Part shown: positions 35,898 to 45,379 of the stretch, in pieces
Layout: each line of letters starts with the position of its first letter
Position numbering within the stretch: position 1 is the first letter of the stretch
From: an uncultured Psychrobacter sp.
Lineage (GTDB): Bacteria > Pseudomonadota > Gammaproteobacteria > Pseudomonadales > Moraxellaceae
DNA length: 64,000 bases
Assembly: GCA_947501045.1 (NCBI GenBank)
Contig: CANMUI010000009.1
Span: forward strand, 60,245 to 124,244
Direction of reading: 5' to 3'
Position numbers and translations under genes: made by a program
Notes under the pieces: generated by a model
Seen by the model: only the letters and a program-made list of their open reading frames with translations
Told to the model about the DNA's origin: nothing
The model's database searches: none

Positions 35898-36518
35898 CTA
35901 TTCTCTTGGCACACGTCCCATAGTATAAAACTCTTTATTGGACTGCATATTCATCACAATCGCCATTCTATTAGATAAGCCAAAAAACGAGGTAATACCC
36001 GCAATATCTAAAATATCCTCGTCGTCATAGCCGTGTTCTTTGAGCGCTATATAATCAGCATCCTGAATAAGCTCCGGTGTACGGCAAATTTTTAGAGCAA
36101 AGGCTAGCATTTGTTTTTGCTTGGGACTAATAAGCGCATGCAAGTAGTTGACTGCGATTTGGTCAGCGAGCAGCGGCTCTTTTGAGAACACGCGCAGTAG
36201 CGCGCCGTGAGCCACCACGCAATATTGGCAGCCATTAGCGGCGCTAGTGGCCACAATAATCATCTCTTTTTCAGCAGGGCTTAGCGTGCTACCCTCGCGC
36301 TCCATAATAGCATCGTGGTAAGCAAAAAAAGCTCTAAACTCCGCTGGCCGGTGTGCCAAAGCTAAAAATACATTAGGAATAAATTTAGCTTTTTCTTGTA
36401 CTGCCAATATACGTTCTAAAATATCCTCAGGTAAGTTGTCTAAAGACGGTACCGGATAGCGGCTGATAGGCGAGCCGATAGAAGGACTGCTAGATGGGTT
36501 AGTTGCTTGGTCACTCAT
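35898..36518 (-). CDS. AhpD/carboxymuconolactone decarboxylase-family peroxidase-related protein
   Basis: The 206 residues belong to the group of peroxidase-related proteins in the AhpD-like fold. The redox CxxC with a proton-relay His is seen in CQYCVVAHG, and the FIPNVFLALAHRPAEFRAF segment is typical of this subgroup. Members may reduce peroxides or reload peroxiredoxins with electrons; no ahpC is adjacent. The N-terminal ~25 residues are low-complexity Ser/Pro. GGAG lies upstream of the ATG. Confidence 0.85.
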   Translation of the reverse strand: MSDQATNPSSSPSIGSPISRYPVPSLDNLPEDILERILAVQEKAKFIPNVFLALAHRPAEFRAFFAYHDAIMEREGSTLSPAEKEMIIVATSAANGCQYCVVAHGALLRVFSKEPLLADQIAVNYLHALISPKQKQMLAFALKICRTPELIQDADYIALKEHGYDDEDILDIAGITSFFGLSNRMAIVMNMQSNKEFYTMGRVPRE

Positions 36519-36732
36519 GTGTCATCTCCATTGATGTAGTTATGGTCATTAATACTTTCACAGATAACTTTAAACTTTACATGATAGCTCTCTTGATAAC
36601 AGCAATTTATTCAAAAACCTACCAAAATTTGCTACACTACGTCCGCTAGCTAATTCCACAATTAAGCTAGTGTTATCTATAAACTTTTAAACTTATTGCA
36701 CTAGGTTTGCGACCTAGCCCGCAGGAGATATT

Positions 36733-37797
36733 ATGAGTACTACCCCAAAAAACATAAGTAATATAAATCACGATGCAAAAAAAGCCAAGGCTTACGATAG
36801 CGAGATCAACAATATCGTCGTGGCGGCGCTGTATAAATTTACCCGTTTTAACGATTTTGAGCAGTACCGTGAACCGATCTTAAATACCATGCTCGAAAAT
36901 GACGTTAAAGGCACCCTGCTAATTGCCGGCGAAGGTATTAACGGCACGATCTCCGGCAACCGTGAAGGCATTGATAACGTCCTTGGTTATTTGCGTAGTA
37001 TCGAAGCGATTGGCAGCTTTACCTTCAAAGAGTCTTATACCGATGAGCAGCCTTTTTATCGCACCAAAGTAAAGCTAAAAAAAGAAATCGTTACTATGGG
37101 CGTAGAAAATATCGACCCATTACAATCGGTTGGTCGCTACGTGAAGCCAAGTGAGTGGAATGCGCTGATCTCAGACCCAGAAGTCATTTTAATCGACACC
37201 CGTAACGATTATGAAGTTCAAATCGGTACCTTTCAAAACGCGGTCAACCCAAACACTGAGACCTTTCGCGAGTTTCCAGAGTATGTGGCAAAAGAGCTAG
37301 ACCCTAATAAGCATAAGAAAGTAGCGATGTTCTGCACTGGCGGTATTCGCTGCGAGAAATCAACAGCGTTTATGCGCGAGCAAGGTTTTGAAGAGGTCTA
37401 TCATTTAGAAGGCGGTATTTTAAAATACTTAGAAGAAGTACCTGCCAGCGACTCTATGTGGGAAGGTGAATGCTTTGTATTTGATAATAGAGTTTCAGTA
37501 AATCATGATCTAGAAAAGGGCGAATACGATCAGTGTTTTGCTTGCCGGATGCCAATCACCGAAGCGGATAAGCAAAGCGCCGCCTATAGTAAAGGTGAGT
37601 CTTGCCCACATTGTATTGATAAAGCTACCGAAGCGCAAAAAGCACGTTTTCGTGAGCGTGAGTATCAAATGCAATTGGCTAAACAACGCGGAGAAGCTCA
37701 TATTGGCAGCGACGTCATTGAAGTGATGGAAAAACGTAAAGCGGAAAAAGAAGCGCGTCGTCAGGCGGAGGCCGCTAACAAGGCTAAAGCGGGTTAG
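36733..37797 (+). CDS. trhO: tRNA uridine(34) hydroxylase TrhO
   Basis: TrhO (formerly YceA) carries out oxygen-dependent 5-hydroxylation of U34 in certain tRNAs, the first step toward cmo5U/mo5U. The 354 residues show the N-terminal acylphosphatase-like part ([14 protein letters not shown]), a rhodanese domain with the active Cys in [11 protein letters not shown], and a C-terminal Cys-pair segment (CFACRMP and SCPHC) that may bind metal. GCAGGAG six to seven nt upstream supports the ATG. The tail is rich in Lys, Ala and Glu. Confidence 0.94.
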   Translation: MSTTPKNISNINHDAKKAKAYDSEINNIVVAALYKFTRFNDFEQYREPILNTMLENDVKGTLLIAGEGINGTISGNREGIDNVLGYLRSIEAIGSFTFKESYTDEQPFYRTKVKLKKEIVTMGVENIDPLQSVGRYVKPSEWNALISDPEVILIDTRNDYEVQIGTFQNAVNPNTETFREFPEYVAKELDPNKHKKVAMFCTGGIRCEKSTAFMREQGFEEVYHLEGGILKYLEEVPASDSMWEGECFVFDNRVSVNHDLEKGEYDQCFACRMPITEADKQSAAYSKGESCPHCIDKATEAQKARFREREYQMQLAKQRGEAHIGSDVIEVMEKRKAEKEARRQAEAANKAKAG

Positions 37798-37854
37798 GAT
37801 TAAGCTACTATTGAAGTAAGAGGCAGTTATATATTATTACTTCTTACCTATGAT

Positions 37855-37893
37855 AAAAAAAGAGAGACCCAATGATTGGATCTCTCTTTTTTA
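37855..37893. terminator. Bidirectional terminator between trhO and the HIU hydrolase gene
   Basis: AGAGAGA and TCTCTCT extended by CCAAT/ATTGG form a long hairpin (37861-37887), with A- and T-runs on the outside giving a U-tract in both directions. Confidence 0.92.
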
Positions 37894-37930
37894 TTAATAT
37901 CGTCAAATTATATGTAACTATTTTTGCTAC

Positions 37931-38356
37931 TTAGCTACCACGATAAGTACTGTAACCATAGGCCGATAGCGTGATTGGCACATGATAATGGTTGTTGTCT
38001 TCGATATTAAAGTTAACTTCGACATACGGATAAAATGACTCTAAGCCTTGGCTCATAAAGTAAGGTTTGGTTTCAAAAATGAGCTTATAAGTACCCTTAT
38101 GATCCGCATTACCAGCATTGGGTAAGAAGTTACCAATACGGCCATTATCATCTGTTTTTTGCTCATTAAGCAGTTGCCACTGCCCGTTATTTTGCATCAT
38201 TAATTTTACATTAACATTTGGCGCAGGCTTACCCGTACTGATATCAAGAATATGACTTGATAATTGATGCGTACCTTGATCAGCCGCTTGTCCAGCAGTC
38301 GCGGTCATGGCTAATACGCCGCCCAGTGCCGCGGCTTTCATAATATTTATTTTCAT
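37931..38356 (-). CDS. uraH: Periplasmic 5-hydroxyisourate hydrolase (transthyretin-like)
   Basis: HIU hydrolase converts 5-hydroxyisourate to OHCU in urate breakdown. The 141 residues carry a signal peptide (AAALGGVLAMTATAGQA), then the TTR-like domain. It has the opening LSSHILDISTGKPA (catalytic His), a Arg in the DDNGRIG segment, HYHVPITLSAYGYSTYRGS and the C-terminal tetrapeptide YRGS that marks HIU hydrolases against true transthyretins. Export means that it acts in the periplasm. No uricase or OHCU decarboxylase gene is adjacent. Confidence 0.93.
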   Translation of the reverse strand: MKINIMKAAALGGVLAMTATAGQAADQGTHQLSSHILDISTGKPAPNVNVKLMMQNNGQWQLLNEQKTDDNGRIGNFLPNAGNADHKGTYKLIFETKPYFMSQGLESFYPYVEVNFNIEDNNHYHVPITLSAYGYSTYRGS

Positions 38357-38671
38357 AACTTATCCTTCAATTGTTGTTTTAAAACAAGACAATGAGGTAT
38401 ACCAGCTCAAAAATAGAAAATCTATTTTAAAACCAATAAATCATCGCTGCTCGTATAGTATACTAGCCGCAGATTTATAGTCTGAGAACATCGGTACAGT
38501 ATAGAGGCTGTAGCAGTTATAAATAATATATTTTATAAATAAGCAGTTTTTATAAATTAGTATCACAGCTAAGCTAGTCTCACAACTAAGTAAGAGCATG
38601 CCAAAAAATAACAGACAATCCTAAAACTGCCTGCTATCATCTATCATCCAAACCAAGTCAAACGATGCTAA
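38357..38671. other. Intergenic region between uraH and serA
   Basis: 315 bases without a gene. AAAATAGA/TCTATTTT (near 38,414-38,432) is a perfect AT-rich dyad upstream of uraH, and a palindromic TATAGTATAC lies near 38,455; both could belong to the uraH promoter. No clear terminator for serA was seen. Confidence 0.35.
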
Positions 38672-39898
38672 TTAAAACAATATCCGCACGCGAATGGTTT
38701 CTTCGACGTCTTTGAGCTGATCAAGAGCAGCATCTGAATCATTGTAATCAACATCCATCACCAAATAACCCACATCACCTTCGGTCATCAGGCTTTGCGC
38801 CAAGATATTAATATGTGCCTCGGCGAACAAGCGGTTGATTTGTGAGAGTACTCCTGGGACGTTTTTATGAATATGCAGTAGACGATGTGAGCCTTCTTTA
38901 AACGGTACAGAGACCTCTGGGAAGTTAACCGCAGTAGCGGTATCGCCTTGGTCTGAGTATTTGACGAACTTTTCAGCTACCTCAAGGCCAATATTGGCCT
39001 GTGCCTCTTGGGTCGAGCCGCCAATATGCGGGGTCAAAATCACATTATCAAACTTACGTAGCGGTGATTCAAACTCTTCGTCAGCGGACTTTGGCTCTTT
39101 TGGAAACACATCAATCGCTGCGCCCAAAACTCTGCCTGATTCAAGAGCTGCCGCTAAATCGTCAATCTCCACACAAGTACCGCGCGCGGCATTGATAAAA
39201 TAGCTGCCCTCTTTCATGTGCGCAAATTGCTCCGCCTTCATCATATAGCGCGTACTGGGTACATCTGGCACGTGCAAAGTGACGATATCAGCGCTGGATA
39301 ATAGCTCCTCTAAGCTGCCAACTTGATGCGCATTACCCAATGGCAATTTGGTGACTACATCATGATAAATAACTTTCATACCGAAGCTTTCAGCCAGCAC
39401 AGACAGCTGTGAGCCGATAGAGCCGTAGCCGACGATACCGATGGTTTTGCCGCGTACTTCATGCGAATTGGTAGCAGACTTGCCCCAGCCGCCGCGATGC
39501 ACTACTGCGTTTTTCTCTGGAATACCGCGATAAAGCATAATAGCTTCTGCAAGTACCAATTCAGCAACCGAGCGAGTGTTTGAGTACGGGGCGTTAAAGA
39601 CCGGGATACCCATCTCACGCGCCGCTTCTAGGTCAACTTGATTGGTACCAATACAAAAACAGCCGATACCGATAAGCTTTTTGGCCTCTGACAAGACTTC
39701 ACGCGTCAGCTGTGTACGTGAGCGAATACCGATAAAATGCGCGTCTCTAATTTTTTCGATTAGCTCATTTTGATCGAGTGCATGACTAAGATATTCGATA
39801 TTATGATAACCGGCACTTTCTAACACTTTTAGGGCATTCTCATGTAGCCCTTCAAGGAGTAAAAACCGGATTTTGTCTTTTTGTAATGATAATGCCAT
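38672..39898 (-). CDS. serA: D-3-phosphoglycerate dehydrogenase
   Basis: SerA oxidises 3-phosphoglycerate to 3-phosphohydroxypyruvate, the first step of serine synthesis. The 408 residues have a split substrate-binding domain, the NAD motif GIVGYGSIGSQL, the active Arg and Glu regions (NAARGTCVEI, DVFPKEP), the catalytic His in LTPHIGGST and a C-terminal ACT domain for serine feedback (HKNVPGVLSQIN). The length is that of E. coli-type SerA. Divergent, 311 bp away, lies a D-2-hydroxyglutarate dehydrogenase-like gene, a functionally meaningful pairing since SerA also reduces 2-oxoglutarate. Confidence 0.96.
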   Translation of the reverse strand: MALSLQKDKIRFLLLEGLHENALKVLESAGYHNIEYLSHALDQNELIEKIRDAHFIGIRSRTQLTREVLSEAKKLIGIGCFCIGTNQVDLEAAREMGIPVFNAPYSNTRSVAELVLAEAIMLYRGIPEKNAVVHRGGWGKSATNSHEVRGKTIGIVGYGSIGSQLSVLAESFGMKVIYHDVVTKLPLGNAHQVGSLEELLSSADIVTLHVPDVPSTRYMMKAEQFAHMKEGSYFINAARGTCVEIDDLAAALESGRVLGAAIDVFPKEPKSADEEFESPLRKFDNVILTPHIGGSTQEAQANIGLEVAEKFVKYSDQGDTATAVNFPEVSVPFKEGSHRLLHIHKNVPGVLSQINRLFAEAHINILAQSLMTEGDVGYLVMDVDYNDSDAALDQLKDVEETIRVRILF

Positions 39899-40209
39899 GT
39901 GAGATCTGTCCTATAATTGCTTTATAATTAATTTGTGTAGTAGCAAGCTATCAAAGAGATAGTAGCCTACGCGAATAAATAAAAATAATTCAGTTATCTT
40001 ACACAAATTTAGTGGATGTTGTTAGAGATTATGTCTAAATAAATAGTTACTATTTTATACGCTGATACACAGCTTTGAGTTTATGACTTGATAGCAGTGG
40101 GGTAGCGCTTAGCAGTGTGCTAATATTGATCCTAATACGCATTTATACTGGTTACTATCAATTAAATTACTGTCAATTAAACTATTGCTAATCAAAATAT
40201 GAGACCGTT
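39899..40209. other. Divergent control region between serA and the FAD dehydrogenase
   Basis: 311 bases without a gene. A TATAAT-type box lies near the serA start. CTATC-AAAGA-GATAG (39,949-39,963) is a small dyad. No regulator motif recognised. Confidence 0.35.
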
Positions 40210-41718
40210 ATGACTACTTCTACTGACACCCTATCCACCGCTCACGAGCGTACCCATGCCGCAGAGCAAGCACCTGTTGATGAGCCTACCAGTAGGTCTA
40301 TAGCAGATGCCAATACTACTGCTGTACAAACCATTTTAAACGCCCTTCTTGAGACTCATCACTTTGATAGCACACAAATAAAGACTGATAACGAGAGCCT
40401 AGAGCATTGGGGCAAAGACTGGACCAAACATTTTGCCCCTGCCGCCTCTGCTATTGTGTTTCCAAAGACTACCGAGCAGGTACAAGCTATTGTCAAGCTT
40501 GCTAATAAGCATAGTGTAGTATTAACGCCAAGTGGCGGCCGTACGGGACTATCAGCGGGCGCAGTTGCGGCCAATGGTGAGATTGTGGTCAGCATGGATA
40601 AGATGAATAAAATAGGCCAATTTTATCCTGCTGATCGCTTGGTGGAGATTGAAGCCGGCGTAGTCACTGAGCAATTGCAGCAATTCGCTGAGTCCAAGGA
40701 CTTGTACTATCCGGTTGATTTTGCTTCGGCAGGCTCTAGTCAAATGGGCGGCAATATCGGTACCAACGCGGGCGGCATCAAGGTCATTCGCTACGGCATG
40801 ACCCGTCAGTGGATTATGGGACTAACCGTTGTTACTGGCAAAGGCGATATTTTGCAGCTAAACCGCGGTATGATCAAAAACGCTACGGGTTATGATTTGC
40901 GTCAATTGTTTATCGGCAGTGAGGGTACGTTAGGCTTCGTCACGCACGCGCAGATTAAGCTTGAGCGTCCTCCACAAGATCTAAACGTCATGGTGCTAGG
41001 TATGAATAGTTTCAATGATGTTATGAATGTATTGTCAGCCTTTCAAGCTAAAATTGATCTGACCGCATTTGAGTTTTTCGATGATGTTGCGGTTGATAAA
41101 TTAATGGCTCACGGCCAAGTACAAGAGCCGTTCGAATCACGTACCAAGTTTTATACTTTGCTTGAGTTTGAAGCGCTTTATGAGCCTATTATGGACAAAG
41201 CAATGGCTATATTTGAGCACTGCATGAATGAAGGCTGGGTGGTTGATGGCGTTATGAGTCAAAGTATGGCGCAGGCAACTGAGCTTTGGAAGCTGCGCGA
41301 ATATATCTCTGAGACTATCTCCGTATTTACCCCCTATAAGAATGACTTATCCGTACTAATCAGCTATGTGCCCGACTTCATCACTGAGATTGATCATATC
41401 GTCAGCAGCAATTACCCTGACTTCGAAGTATGCTGGTTTGGGCATATTGGCGATGGCAATTTGCATCTCAATATTTTAAAGCCTGAAAACATGAGCAAAG
41501 ATGACTTTTTTAACGAGTGTCAAATCGTCAATAAATATGTCTTTGAAACGGTACAAAGATATGGCGGTTCTGTATCTGCTGAACATGGCGTCGGTATGAC
41601 TAAAAAGCCCTATCTGCACTATAGCCGCAGCGACACTGAAATTGATTACTTAAGGGCCATCAAAAAAGTATTTGATCCTAATAATATTATGAACCGTGGC
41701 AAGATCTTTGATATGTGA
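40210..41718 (+). CDS. FAD-linked D-2-hydroxyacid dehydrogenase (probable D-2-hydroxyglutarate dehydrogenase)
   Basis: The 502 residues form a GlcD/D2HGDH-type flavoprotein: an N-terminal PCMH FAD-binding domain (TPSGGRTGLSAGAV, GGNIGTNAGGIKVIRYG) and a C-terminal FAD-oxidase domain with the metal-site His in GHIGDGNLHLN and SAEHGVGMTKK. The first ~35 residues are an unrelated Thr/Ala-rich extension. Members oxidise D-2-hydroxyacids and pass electrons to a flavoprotein or quinone. Divergence from serA favours D-2-hydroxyglutarate, which SerA makes from 2-oxoglutarate. D-lactate dehydrogenase is the main alternative. Confidence 0.82.
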   Translation: MTTSTDTLSTAHERTHAAEQAPVDEPTSRSIADANTTAVQTILNALLETHHFDSTQIKTDNESLEHWGKDWTKHFAPAASAIVFPKTTEQVQAIVKLANKHSVVLTPSGGRTGLSAGAVAANGEIVVSMDKMNKIGQFYPADRLVEIEAGVVTEQLQQFAESKDLYYPVDFASAGSSQMGGNIGTNAGGIKVIRYGMTRQWIMGLTVVTGKGDILQLNRGMIKNATGYDLRQLFIGSEGTLGFVTHAQIKLERPPQDLNVMVLGMNSFNDVMNVLSAFQAKIDLTAFEFFDDVAVDKLMAHGQVQEPFESRTKFYTLLEFEALYEPIMDKAMAIFEHCMNEGWVVDGVMSQSMAQATELWKLREYISETISVFTPYKNDLSVLISYVPDFITEIDHIVSSNYPDFEVCWFGHIGDGNLHLNILKPENMSKDDFFNECQIVNKYVFETVQRYGGSVSAEHGVGMTKKPYLHYSRSDTEIDYLRAIKKVFDPNNIMNRGKIFDM

Positions 41719-41781
41719 TTGTCTACTAATGGCTCGTCTTTTTTAGATAGCTCTGAAGGCTATAAGAAAGAGCATAAAAAT

Positions 41782-41813
41782 GACGCTATAAAATAGAATA
41801 TAGCGTCGTTTTT
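41782..41813. terminator. Bidirectional terminator between the FAD dehydrogenase and the BLUF gene
   Basis: GACGCTATA and TATAGCGTC are perfect 9-bp complements around an 8-nt loop, with T-runs following on both strands. Confidence 0.9.
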
Positions 41814-41844
41814 GTGCTTGGTATTACAAAAAATAGGATAGGGC

Positions 41845-42498
41845 TTAGACATAAAGCAATATTAGCGCTGTAATAATAAGTACAATGAGGACCCCTTGCA
41901 CTATCAAAAAAGCTTGATGCGGGGCAGCAATATGACGAAACATATTACCTAGCGCATTGTAAGTAATTCCTGCCGCTCTAATATGGGGCGGCGTCTCAAA
42001 AGTTTTGATCAGCGCTACAAACTGTTCGGTGCGCTTAGGGTTCCAGCCGTGCGGCGCAAAGGGTAGAAAAGGCGTTAATTTTGTCGCTTGCTGCTTGGTC
42101 GCCGGCGACCATAGCCAGCGCTCCAAAAACAATAAGCGCATACGCCAGTCCGAAAAATTACGTTGCTCAACAGCTTGTAACAATAATGTTTTAGTGTTTT
42201 TATGACGTTTGTCAGAGAATATTCGTTGTTGTAGCGCAAGTACTTGCGCCTTTTCACCTTCGATGCATTGTAAAAAGTGTCCATTGCCATAACATAGAAT
42301 ACCAGTGATGTTATTATACTGATTAAAACGGCGAGCCTGCGCTTCTATATCATCAAATATTGAAGTATTTAGACGTGTAGTCATTGTGATACTACTAACG
42401 TAAACCAGCTGAATTAGTGCAGATTCTGATACTTCATCTAAATTTTTTATAGTATCGATGTTTTTTATAGTATCGATATGCTCTAAATGCGATGACAT
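41845..42498 (-). CDS. BLUF-domain blue-light sensor with C-terminal membrane anchor
   Basis: The 217 residues hold a BLUF photoreceptor domain (~28-125) that binds FAD. The flavin-network residues are visible: Tyr33 in LVYVSS, Asn63 in NNITGIL, Gln77 in GHFLQCIEGE, and Trp118 and Met120 in SDWRM, so photochemistry should be intact. A ~65-residue linker follows. The last ~23 residues (AFLIVQGVLIVLIITALILL) are one membrane span ending at the C terminus, so the sensor is tail-anchored. No EAL, cyclase or other output domain is fused. An N-terminal hexapeptide (IDTIKN) is repeated twice, reflecting an 18-bp DNA tandem repeat. A partner protein in the membrane is likely but unknown. Confidence 0.88.
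   Translation of the reverse strand: MSSHLEHIDTIKNIDTIKNLDEVSESALIQLVYVSSITMTTRLNTSIFDDIEAQARRFNQYNNITGILCYGNGHFLQCIEGEKAQVLALQQRIFSDKRHKNTKTLLLQAVEQRNFSDWRMRLLFLERWLWSPATKQQATKLTPFLPFAPHGWNPKRTEQFVALIKTFETPPHIRAAGITYNALGNMFRHIAAPHQAFLIVQGVLIVLIITALILLYV
42443..42478. repeat. 18-bp tandem repeat inside the BLUF gene
   Basis: TTTTTTATAGTATCGATG at 42443-42460 is followed directly by a copy at 42461-42478 that differs only in the last base. It lies near the 5' end of the minus-strand BLUF gene and encodes two IDTIKN units. It keeps frame, so copy number could vary without destroying the protein. Confidence 0.85.
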
Positions 42499-42913
42499 AG
42501 CAAGTTAATCCTGAATGATGGTGTATACCGTTGGAATATAGACATAAAACGTTAAATATAAGAAAGCATAACTGGGGTGTGTTAAATATTCACAAGTCGG
42601 CACTGCTGATAATAATTGTTTAAAATATTAAAATTGCTCATCTCAATTATTAAGTAAAAATCTAGTACATAGAAAATTTATTCAATATAACAAAAGTAAA
42701 TGAGTAAGTAAGTTAGAATACAACAAATGATTGATATTGTTAATAATTGTAACATCATAACTGTTTCATTGATATTATCTTTTAGCCCAATTCAAAATTT
42801 TCGTAAGCACATTAAGCTATTGTAAACTCTCTTATATAACTATTTAAGCCTTATTAAACTTTAACCACTGATTTTGACAACTGATAGTAATTGCACATTG
42901 ATATAGGACTATT
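42499..42913. other. Divergent intergenic region, nothing recognised
   Basis: 415 AT-rich bases separate the BLUF gene from the GNAT-nitrilase gene. No dyad, RNA motif or small gene was convincing. It should contain both promoters. Confidence 0.4.
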
Positions 42914-44551
42914 ATGAATAAAGTAGAAAAGATAGACGATTTTCATCTAACGATTGCTGAGATTAAGAAAAAAGACTATCCGCAGCTAAAAGCTTTGATG
43001 GATCGCGTCTATGCAAACTTAGGCGGGGCTTGGTCAAAGACTACGATCAACACTTTAATTGATGCTTTTCCAGAAGGTCAAATTGCTTTGTTTGACCATG
43101 ATCAATTGATCGGTATCGTATTGTCTGTGCGCGTTAATTATACTAAATTTTCCAATCCGCATACTTACGATGATCTAATTGGTCACAAAGAAATTATCAA
43201 AGACGATCCTGAGGGCGACGCTATCTATGGTCTAGATGCTTTGATTGATCCTGAGTATCGTGGGTATCGTTTAGGACGCAGGCTCTATGATGCGCGTAAA
43301 GAGCTGTGCCGGCAGATGAATTTTCGCGCTATCTTAGCAGGTGGCCGTATTCCCAAATACCAAGATCATCAAGATATGACGCCAGGTGAGTACATTGATG
43401 CGGTTGAGTCGCGTGAGATTCATGATCCGGCTTTATCATTTCAGTTGTCAAACGGCTTTATCGTCAAGCGTATCTTGACCGGTTATTTGCCTGATGATAA
43501 ACAGTCAAAAGGTTTTGCTACCCTCCTTGAATGGGCCAATATCTATTATGAGCCGCAAGACTACAAACCCAATACGCGTAAATCTGAGGTGCGTATCGGC
43601 GGTATTCAGTGGCAAATGCGAGAGGTCGAATCCCCTGAAGAGCTGTTGCAGCAAGTTGAGTTTTTCGTGGATATTATGGCCGATTACAACTCTGACTTTG
43701 CTTGCTTGCCAGAATTCTTTAATGCGCCATTAATGGGACTGTGTGAGTCCACTGATCAAAACGTCGCCATTCGCTTTTTGGCTGATTATACTGAATGGTT
43801 TAAGAATGAAATCTCACATTTGGCCGTCAGCTATAATGTCAACGTCATTACTGGTTCTATGCCGCTGCTTGATGAAAACGATACCTTGTATAATGTTAGC
43901 TATTTGTGTCGCCGTGATGGTACCGTTGAGGAGCAGCGCAAGATTCATATTACCCCGCACGAGCGTAGCGCTTGGGTTATTGAAGGCGGTGATGAGGTAA
44001 AAGTCTTCGATACTGACGCTGGCCGTATTGGTATTTTAGTTTGTTATGACGTTGAGTTTCCTGAGCTTGCGCGCTTGATGGCACTTGATGATATGGATAT
44101 CTTGTTCGTACCGTTTTGGACTGACACGCAAAATGGTTACTTGCGTGTGCGTCACTGCGCGCAAGCACGTGCCATTGAGAACGAATGCTACGTGATGATT
44201 TGTGGCTCAGTGGGTAACTTACCGCAAGTTGAGAGCCTTGATATTCAGTACGCGCAGTCAACTATTTTTTCGCCATCAGATTTTGCCTTCCCGCATGATG
44301 CAATTATGGCAGAAACTACCCCCAATACCGAGATGGTATTTTTCTCCGATGTAAACTTAGATAAGCTGATCCATGTGCGTAATGAGGGTTCGGTGCATAA
44401 TTTACTTGATCGCCGCGATGACTTATTTAGTCTTAAATGGAAACGAAAATCTAAGATATCTGCTAGCAAACTAAGCGATGCTGAGCGCCGTGAGAACTCA
44501 GGTAGCGTCTTACTAGGCGATCCATTACAAAATCGCGCACAAAAATCTTAA
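42914..44551 (+). CDS. GNAT acetyltransferase-carbon-nitrogen hydrolase fusion
   Basis: The 545-residue bifunctional protein has an N-terminal GNAT domain (~10-215; acetyl-CoA loop in DPEYRGYRLGRRLYDAR) and a C-terminal nitrilase-superfamily hydrolase (~230-520). The Glu-Lys-Cys triad is intact: Glu in CLPEFFNAP, Lys in RKIHITPHER and Cys in ILVCYDVEFPE. The fusion is a recognised family in proteobacteria and actinobacteria, but its substrate is not established; an amidase of small amides coupled to N-acylation is possible. It is monocistronic, with a strong terminator. Confidence 0.9.
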   Translation: MNKVEKIDDFHLTIAEIKKKDYPQLKALMDRVYANLGGAWSKTTINTLIDAFPEGQIALFDHDQLIGIVLSVRVNYTKFSNPHTYDDLIGHKEIIKDDPEGDAIYGLDALIDPEYRGYRLGRRLYDARKELCRQMNFRAILAGGRIPKYQDHQDMTPGEYIDAVESREIHDPALSFQLSNGFIVKRILTGYLPDDKQSKGFATLLEWANIYYEPQDYKPNTRKSEVRIGGIQWQMREVESPEELLQQVEFFVDIMADYNSDFACLPEFFNAPLMGLCESTDQNVAIRFLADYTEWFKNEISHLAVSYNVNVITGSMPLLDENDTLYNVSYLCRRDGTVEEQRKIHITPHERSAWVIEGGDEVKVFDTDAGRIGILVCYDVEFPELARLMALDDMDILFVPFWTDTQNGYLRVRHCAQARAIENECYVMICGSVGNLPQVESLDIQYAQSTIFSPSDFAFPHDAIMAETTPNTEMVFFSDVNLDKLIHVRNEGSVHNLLDRRDDLFSLKWKRKSKISASKLSDAERRENSGSVLLGDPLQNRAQKS

Positions 44552-44590
44552 TCGCTAGAAACACTCTATAGAAACTTACTGTGAAAACTT

Positions 44591-44625
44591 AAAATAAACG
44601 GCTGCTTATTCAGCCGTTTATTTTT
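44591..44625 (+). terminator. Terminator after the GNAT-nitrilase gene
   Basis: AAATAAACGGCTG and CAGCCGTTTATTT pair perfectly around a 6-nt loop with trailing Ts, 40 nt after the stop. Confidence 0.92.
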
Positions 44626-44685
44626 ATCTATTGAAATAACTGCTCGCAATCAAACCTCACGGAAGTAAATAAAAAAGCTGCCACT

Positions 44686-45237
44686 ATGACGACTGATATT
44701 AAAAAGACAGAAATAAAAGCTAAAAAAACGCCAAAACAAAAGCTCTTTTCAATACTAAAAACAGTCCTAATTTACGGCTTAGTGTTTATACTAATTTATA
44801 CTGTTATCAATTGGTGGCGACAGCCGGTTATGCCAGCCCACCCGCAATTGCAGCTTACTGATTATCAAGGACAGACTATTGATTTAGCAGCTATAAGCGC
44901 TGATAAGCCAGTACTGGTTTATTTTTGGGGTACTTGGTGTCCCATATGTAGTGTTACCTCCCCCACTATCAATAATCTAGCTAACGCGAGTAGCTATCCT
45001 ATCGTCACCATCGCCATTCAATCGGGTAGCGATCAAGAACTAGATAATTATCTGGCTGAAAATAAGTACAATTTTACGACCATCAACGACCAAGAAGGCG
45101 ATATCTTTACCGATTGGCAAGGACAAGTTACGCCTTCGTATGTGGTGTTAAAAGATGGCAAGATGACACAAGGATTGACTGGTATTCAGCCGCTGTGGTC
45201 GCTTAGGTTGCGATTGTGGTTAAGCGACACCTTCTAA
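44686..45237 (+). CDS. Membrane-anchored thioredoxin-like protein
   Basis: The 183 residues have a Lys-rich N terminus, one membrane span (VLIYGLVFILIYTVI) and a periplasmic thioredoxin-fold domain with the active site WGTWCPICS and a cis-Pro in VTPSYVV. The architecture and size resemble ScsD/TlpA-type thiol-disulfide proteins. No scsABC or cytochrome c maturation genes adjoin it, so the substrate is open. No strong ribosome-binding site was seen before the ATG. Confidence 0.8.
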   Translation: MTTDIKKTEIKAKKTPKQKLFSILKTVLIYGLVFILIYTVINWWRQPVMPAHPQLQLTDYQGQTIDLAAISADKPVLVYFWGTWCPICSVTSPTINNLANASSYPIVTIAIQSGSDQELDNYLAENKYNFTTINDQEGDIFTDWQGQVTPSYVVLKDGKMTQGLTGIQPLWSLRLRLWLSDTF

Positions 45238-45379
45238 GTTAAAGTCCTTATTACTTACTTGTTTTAAAATTTCATTAAATTCTAAGACGTTACTATTTGG
45301 ATGACAAATGATGCTCTGGCAGATCAATCTTTTTTACCCAGTCCAGCGCTATATTATATGTCTGCATCCAAGCACTCTA

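Noticed and set aside
42443..42478. CRISPR-like repeat in the BLUF gene
   Set aside because: Only two directly abutting 18-bp units with no spacers, inside a coding region: a simple tandem repeat. No CRISPR array exists in the window.
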